From the NCBI GenBank assembly GCA_947632525.1, contig CANRPQ010000056.1, forward strand, positions 1 through 8,088: a DNA stretch of 8,088 nt. Direction: 5' to 3'. Position 1 is the stretch's first letter, and each line of letters opens with the position of its first letter. The position numbers were made by a program, and so were the translations under genes. The notes under the pieces are model-generated. The model was given only the letters and a program-made list of their open reading frames with translations. It had not been told where the DNA came from and made no database searches. This stretch comes from an uncultured Clostridia bacterium. Its GTDB lineage: Bacteria > Bacillota > Clostridia > TANB77 > CAG-508. This document shows positions 5,747-8,088 of this stretch, piece by piece.

Positions 5747-6235
5747 TTATCTTCTTATATAGTTTATATACTCATAGTTATATGGGTTTGCTTCATCTTT
5801 AAGTCCTGGTTCTTTAGAAACTTCTTTCCACTCTTCTTCTTTAATTTCAGGAAAATATACATCTCCATCAAAACTCTGATGTATTTTTGTAATGTACATT
5901 TTATTTGCATATGGCATTAGTAATTTATATATAGTTGCTCCGCCTATTACAAAATGTTCTTCATCTGAATTAATATATTTGTCAAGTAAGTCAATGCTTG
6001 GTAATACTTCTACATTTTCATCATCTATATTTAATACAGCATCATTACATAAAATTACATGTTTTCTATTTGGTAAAACTCTTCCTAATGACTCAAATGT
6101 TTTTCTGCCCATAATGATTGTATGCCCTGTAGTTAATTGTTTAAATCTTTTTAAGTCTTCTGGTAGATGCCAAATTAATTGATTATCTTTGCCAATTACA
6201 TTATTTTCAGCAATTGCTACTATAATACTTAACAT
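5747..6235 (-). CDS. folA: Dihydrofolate reductase
   Basis: Reduces dihydrofolate to tetrahydrofolate with NADPH in the cytoplasm, restoring the cofactor that ThyA oxidises; it is the usual target of trimethoprim. The 162-residue length is normal. Visible elements: IIVAIAENNVIGKDNQLIWH (4-23) with Trp22; the catalytic acid Asp27 in LPEDLKRFK; the NADPH-binding MGRKTFESLG (42-51) and LPNRKHVIL (54-62); and the conserved Gly pair in VIGGATIY (96-103). AGGAGG (6241-6246) lies five bases before the ATG and overlaps the thyA TAG stop (6245-6247), so translation is probably coupled to thyA. No unusual residues are seen at the active-site positions I can place. Confidence 0.97.
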   Translation of the reverse strand: MLSIIVAIAENNVIGKDNQLIWHLPEDLKRFKQLTTGHTIIMGRKTFESLGRVLPNRKHVILCNDAVLNIDDENVEVLPSIDLLDKYINSDEEHFVIGGATIYKLLMPYANKMYITKIHQSFDGDVYFPEIKEEEWKEVSKEPGLKDEANPYNYEYINYIRR

Positions 6236-6244
6236 TTTTTCCTC

Positions 6245-7102
6245 CTAAATCGCTACTGGTATTTTTCCTAAGTTAATATCTGGATTGTATTCATATCCTT
6301 CTACTTCAAAATCTTCAATTTTAAATTCATAGAAGTTTTTAGTAGGATTATTAATTTTTAATTTTGGTGTTACATCCATTGCTTTTGCTTCAATTAATTG
6401 CTTAACAAGTGGAATATGTCTATCATAAATGTGGCAATCACCAATATTATGGGTTAATGTTCCAACTTCTAGTCCTGCACATTGTGCAAACATATGAGTT
6501 AAAGCAGCATATTGCATTGTATTCCAGCCATTAGCAGATAACATATCTTGTGAACGTTGATTTAAAATTAAATGTAGTTTTCCTTCTTTAACTAGCCATT
6601 GGGTTCCAAATGCACATGGTTCTAAGCGCATATCTTTTAATTCTTCGTGATTAAATAAATTTGTCATAATTCTTCTGCTAGCAGGATCATTATTTAGTAA
6701 ATATAAAACATAATCTACTTGATCCATTTTTTTAATTCCTTCTTTTGTTTTAAATTCATATTTTTTACCTAATTGATAACCATAAGCTTTACCTATAGTG
6801 CCATTTTCATCTGCCCATTGGTCCCAAATGTGTGAATTTAATTCATTAATATTATTAGACTTTTTTTGCCAAATCCATAGAATTTCATCAATTGCCCTAA
6901 TAACTGTTTTAGTATTGTTTCTTAAAGTAATCATTGGAAATTCTTTTGATAGATCATATTTGTTACTTACACCTACTATTGAAATATAGTTTGCTTCAGA
7001 TCCGTCCTGCCATTTTGTTCTAACTCCTGTTCCCTCTGAAGAATATCCATGTTCTAATATTTCTTTACATGTATCTATAAAATTTTTATCTGCTTGTGTC
7101 AT
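6245..7102 (-). CDS. thyA: Thymidylate synthase ThyA
   Basis: Methylates dUMP to dTMP using 5,10-methylenetetrahydrofolate and releases dihydrofolate. The 285-residue protein has the catalytic Cys163 in RLEPCAFGTQW (159-169), the phosphate-binding Arg in NQRSQDM (181-187), Asn194 as the likely dUMP-binding Asn, the GDCHIYDRH motif (221-229) and the IPVAI end. It follows the pattern of Bacillus phi3T-type ThyA rather than the E. coli type: VRTKWQDG near the start, EILWIWQKKSNNINELN, HIWDQW, GTIGKAYGYQLGKK, and PCAF where E. coli has PCHA. AAGGAGG (7108-7114) lies five bases before the ATG, a strong ribosome site. The stop overlaps the ribosome site of folA, so the two enzymes of the dTMP cycle form one unit. 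A candidate promoter lies at 7138-7166. Confidence 0.97.
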   Translation of the reverse strand: MTQADKNFIDTCKEILEHGYSSEGTGVRTKWQDGSEANYISIVGVSNKYDLSKEFPMITLRNNTKTVIRAIDEILWIWQKKSNNINELNSHIWDQWADENGTIGKAYGYQLGKKYEFKTKEGIKKMDQVDYVLYLLNNDPASRRIMTNLFNHEELKDMRLEPCAFGTQWLVKEGKLHLILNQRSQDMLSANGWNTMQYAALTHMFAQCAGLEVGTLTHNIGDCHIYDRHIPLVKQLIEAKAMDVTPKLKINNPTKNFYEFKIEDFEVEGYEYNPDINLGKIPVAI

Positions 7103-7137
7103 ATTTTCCTCCTTAAATATTTAATTTTTCTTTAATA

Positions 7138-7166
7138 AGTTTATCATTGCTAATATTTATTTGCAA
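7138..7166 (-). promoter_or_regulatory. Candidate promoter of thyA-folA
   Basis: On the - strand TTGCAA (7161-7166) is followed after 17 bases by TGA-TAAACT, an extended -10 with TG one base before the hexamer (-10 at 7138-7143). Both hexamers fit only 4 of 6 positions. The leader to the thyA start would be about 30 bases. It would allow thyA-folA to be expressed apart from the upstream radical SAM gene. Confidence 0.4.
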
Positions 7167-7175
7167 CATTTTTTC

Positions 7176-7234
7176 TAATTTTTATCACATAAAATATAAA
7201 TTTTGACATTTTATTTGATTTATAATTTTTATCA
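7176..7234. repeat. Twelve-base direct repeat upstream of thyA
   Basis: TAATTTTTATCA occurs at 7176-7187 and again at 7223-7234 (47-base offset); a shorter TTTATCA recurs at 7140-7146 near the candidate -10 box. The stretch 7103-7248 is otherwise very AT-rich and non-coding. The copies could be protein-binding sites, but chance similarity in such DNA is a real possibility. Confidence 0.3.
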
Positions 7235-7248
7235 GCAAAAAAACGTTT

Positions 7249-8088
7249 TTAAACAGATAAATTAAAATTAGGTACATATTCTTCTTCATGCTCGCCCAGT
7301 TCTTGAATATATCCATTTTCTAAGTCTAAGGTATATAGATAGTTTTCTATTTCTTTATATTCTTTTTTAGTTAATTTTCTATTTAGCAATTTATCTTCTT
7401 TTGCTTTATATGTTGGAAAGTATTGTGCCATAACACTTATATATGTACCTTTTGGCATATTTTCTTTTACCCATTTTAAAATATGCTTTGTATTCTGTAG
7501 ATGATTTGGTAAAACTAAATGACGGATTATTAGCCCTTTTTGTATTATTCCGTCTTTATCAAATACAGGTTTTCCTACCTGTCTATCCATTTCTTGTATT
7601 GCTTTTGTTGCTATTTCAAAATATTTATCAGCATTAGAATACTTTTTACTTAATTCATTAGAATAATATTTTAAGTCTGGAAGATATATATCAATATATC
7701 CTTCTAGCATTTTTAAAGTTTCTACGTTTTCATATCCGTTTGTATTATATATTATAGGGATAGAAAGCCCATTTTTCTTTGCTATTTTTAATGCATCTAT
7801 AATTTGATAAGCATACATTGTTGGAGTTACTAAATTAATGTTATTAACTCCTTTTGATTGTTGTTTTAAAAATATTTCTGCTAATTCTTCTATTGTTACT
7901 TCTTTTCCTTTTCCCTTTTGACTAATTTCGTAGTTTTGACAATATATGCAGTTTAAATTGCAGTTACTAAAAAATACTGTACCAGAGCCATTTTTTCCAC
8001 TAATACATGGCTCTTCATAATTATGTACTGATGCTAATGCTATCTTTATTTTGTCATCACATCTGCAATATCCGCTTATTTCCTTGTG
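7249..8088 (-). CDS. Radical SAM protein, PflX family (COG1313), N terminus off the window
   Basis: The frame stays open from 8088 to the stop at 7249, giving 279 residues; the true start lies beyond the right edge, so the ATG at 7818 is internal. Counting from 8088, GYCRCDDK (6-13) and the radical SAM cluster motif CxxxCxxC, here SNCNLNCIYCQNYEIS (41-56, Cys43, 47, 50), bind the 4Fe-4S cluster that cleaves S-adenosylmethionine. Other family hallmarks are EEPCISGKNGSGTVFF (25-40), NINLVTPT (83-90), then IPIIYNTNGYE, DIYLPDLKYY, RHLVLPNHLQNTKHIL and ISVMAQYFPTYKA. The family is named for similarity to pyruvate formate-lyase activases, but the substrate is not established and the name should not be taken as function. 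It lies 146 bases before thyA on the same strand with no clear terminator between. Confidence 0.9.
   Translation of the reverse strand, partial: HKEISGYCRCDDKIKIALASVHNYEEPCISGKNGSGTVFFSNCNLNCIYCQNYEISQKGKGKEVTIEELAEIFLKQQSKGVNNINLVTPTMYAYQIIDALKIAKKNGLSIPIIYNTNGYENVETLKMLEGYIDIYLPDLKYYSNELSKKYSNADKYFEIATKAIQEMDRQVGKPVFDKDGIIQKGLIIRHLVLPNHLQNTKHILKWVKENMPKGTYISVMAQYFPTYKAKEDKLLNRKLTKKEYKEIENYLYTLDLENGYIQELGEHEEEYVPNFNLSV

Noticed and set aside
7203..7226. + strand promoter TTGACA ... TATAAT in the gap upstream of thyA
   Set aside because: The spacing is only 12 bases and no + strand gene follows.
7239..7250. AAAAACGTTTTT palindrome as terminator of the radical SAM gene
   Set aside because: With a usable loop only four A-T pairs remain, too weak for an intrinsic terminator.
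1..8088. CRISPR arrays, insertion sequences, tRNA or rRNA genes
   Set aside because: No regularly spaced repeats, transposase motifs, terminal inverted repeats or tRNA-like cloverleaf sequences were seen by eye on either strand.

Overview
The window looks like chromosomal DNA from a low-GC Gram-positive bacterium, most likely a clostridium-like member of the Bacillota. The reasons are the strongly AT-rich sequence, AGGAGG-type ribosome binding sites, sigma-A-like promoters, and the gene order ylxM-ffh-rpsP-khpA-rimM-trmD-rplS, which is typical of that phylum. No sequence search was run, so the species is not assigned.

Layout from left to right. (1) At 93-562 a small + strand gene of 112 codons has its own promoter and a terminator. 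Its GC content is about 46 %, clearly above its surroundings, and its product carries what look like two degenerate WG repeats. (2) At 579-4799, all on the - strand, lies a seven-gene cluster. It encodes signal recognition particle parts (ylxM, ffh), ribosomal proteins (rpsP, rplS), a KH RNA-binding protein (khpA), a 30S maturation factor (rimM) and a tRNA methyltransferase (trmD). Reading starts at a promoter near 4881-4909, passes a terminator-like hairpin just before ylxM, and ends at a two-way terminator at 526-562 shared with the small + strand gene. The bL19 protein carries an acidic tail of about 109 residues that ordinary bL19 lacks. (3) At 4910-5092 a divergent AT-rich control region separates the ylxM promoter from a strong + strand promoter. 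(4) At 5093-5680 (+) is a divergent YgjP-like zinc metallopeptidase. (5) At 5747-7102 (-) are thyA and folA, tightly coupled; together they make dTMP and recycle the dihydrofolate that ThyA releases. (6) At 7249-8088 (-) is the C-terminal part of a radical SAM protein of the PflX (COG1313) family, cut off by the right window edge.

Most of the window is ordinary housekeeping sequence. Three start sites differ from the longest reading frames: ylxM (TTG at 4799), trmD (1939) and rplS (1253). The + strand genes at 176 and 5093 also start later than their longest frames, because those frames begin inside their promoters. The points most worth checking are the bL19 tail, the hairpin at the head of the SRP/ribosome operon, the foreign-looking WG-repeat gene, the divergent metallopeptidase, and a Glu at the expected catalytic Asp position of TrmD.
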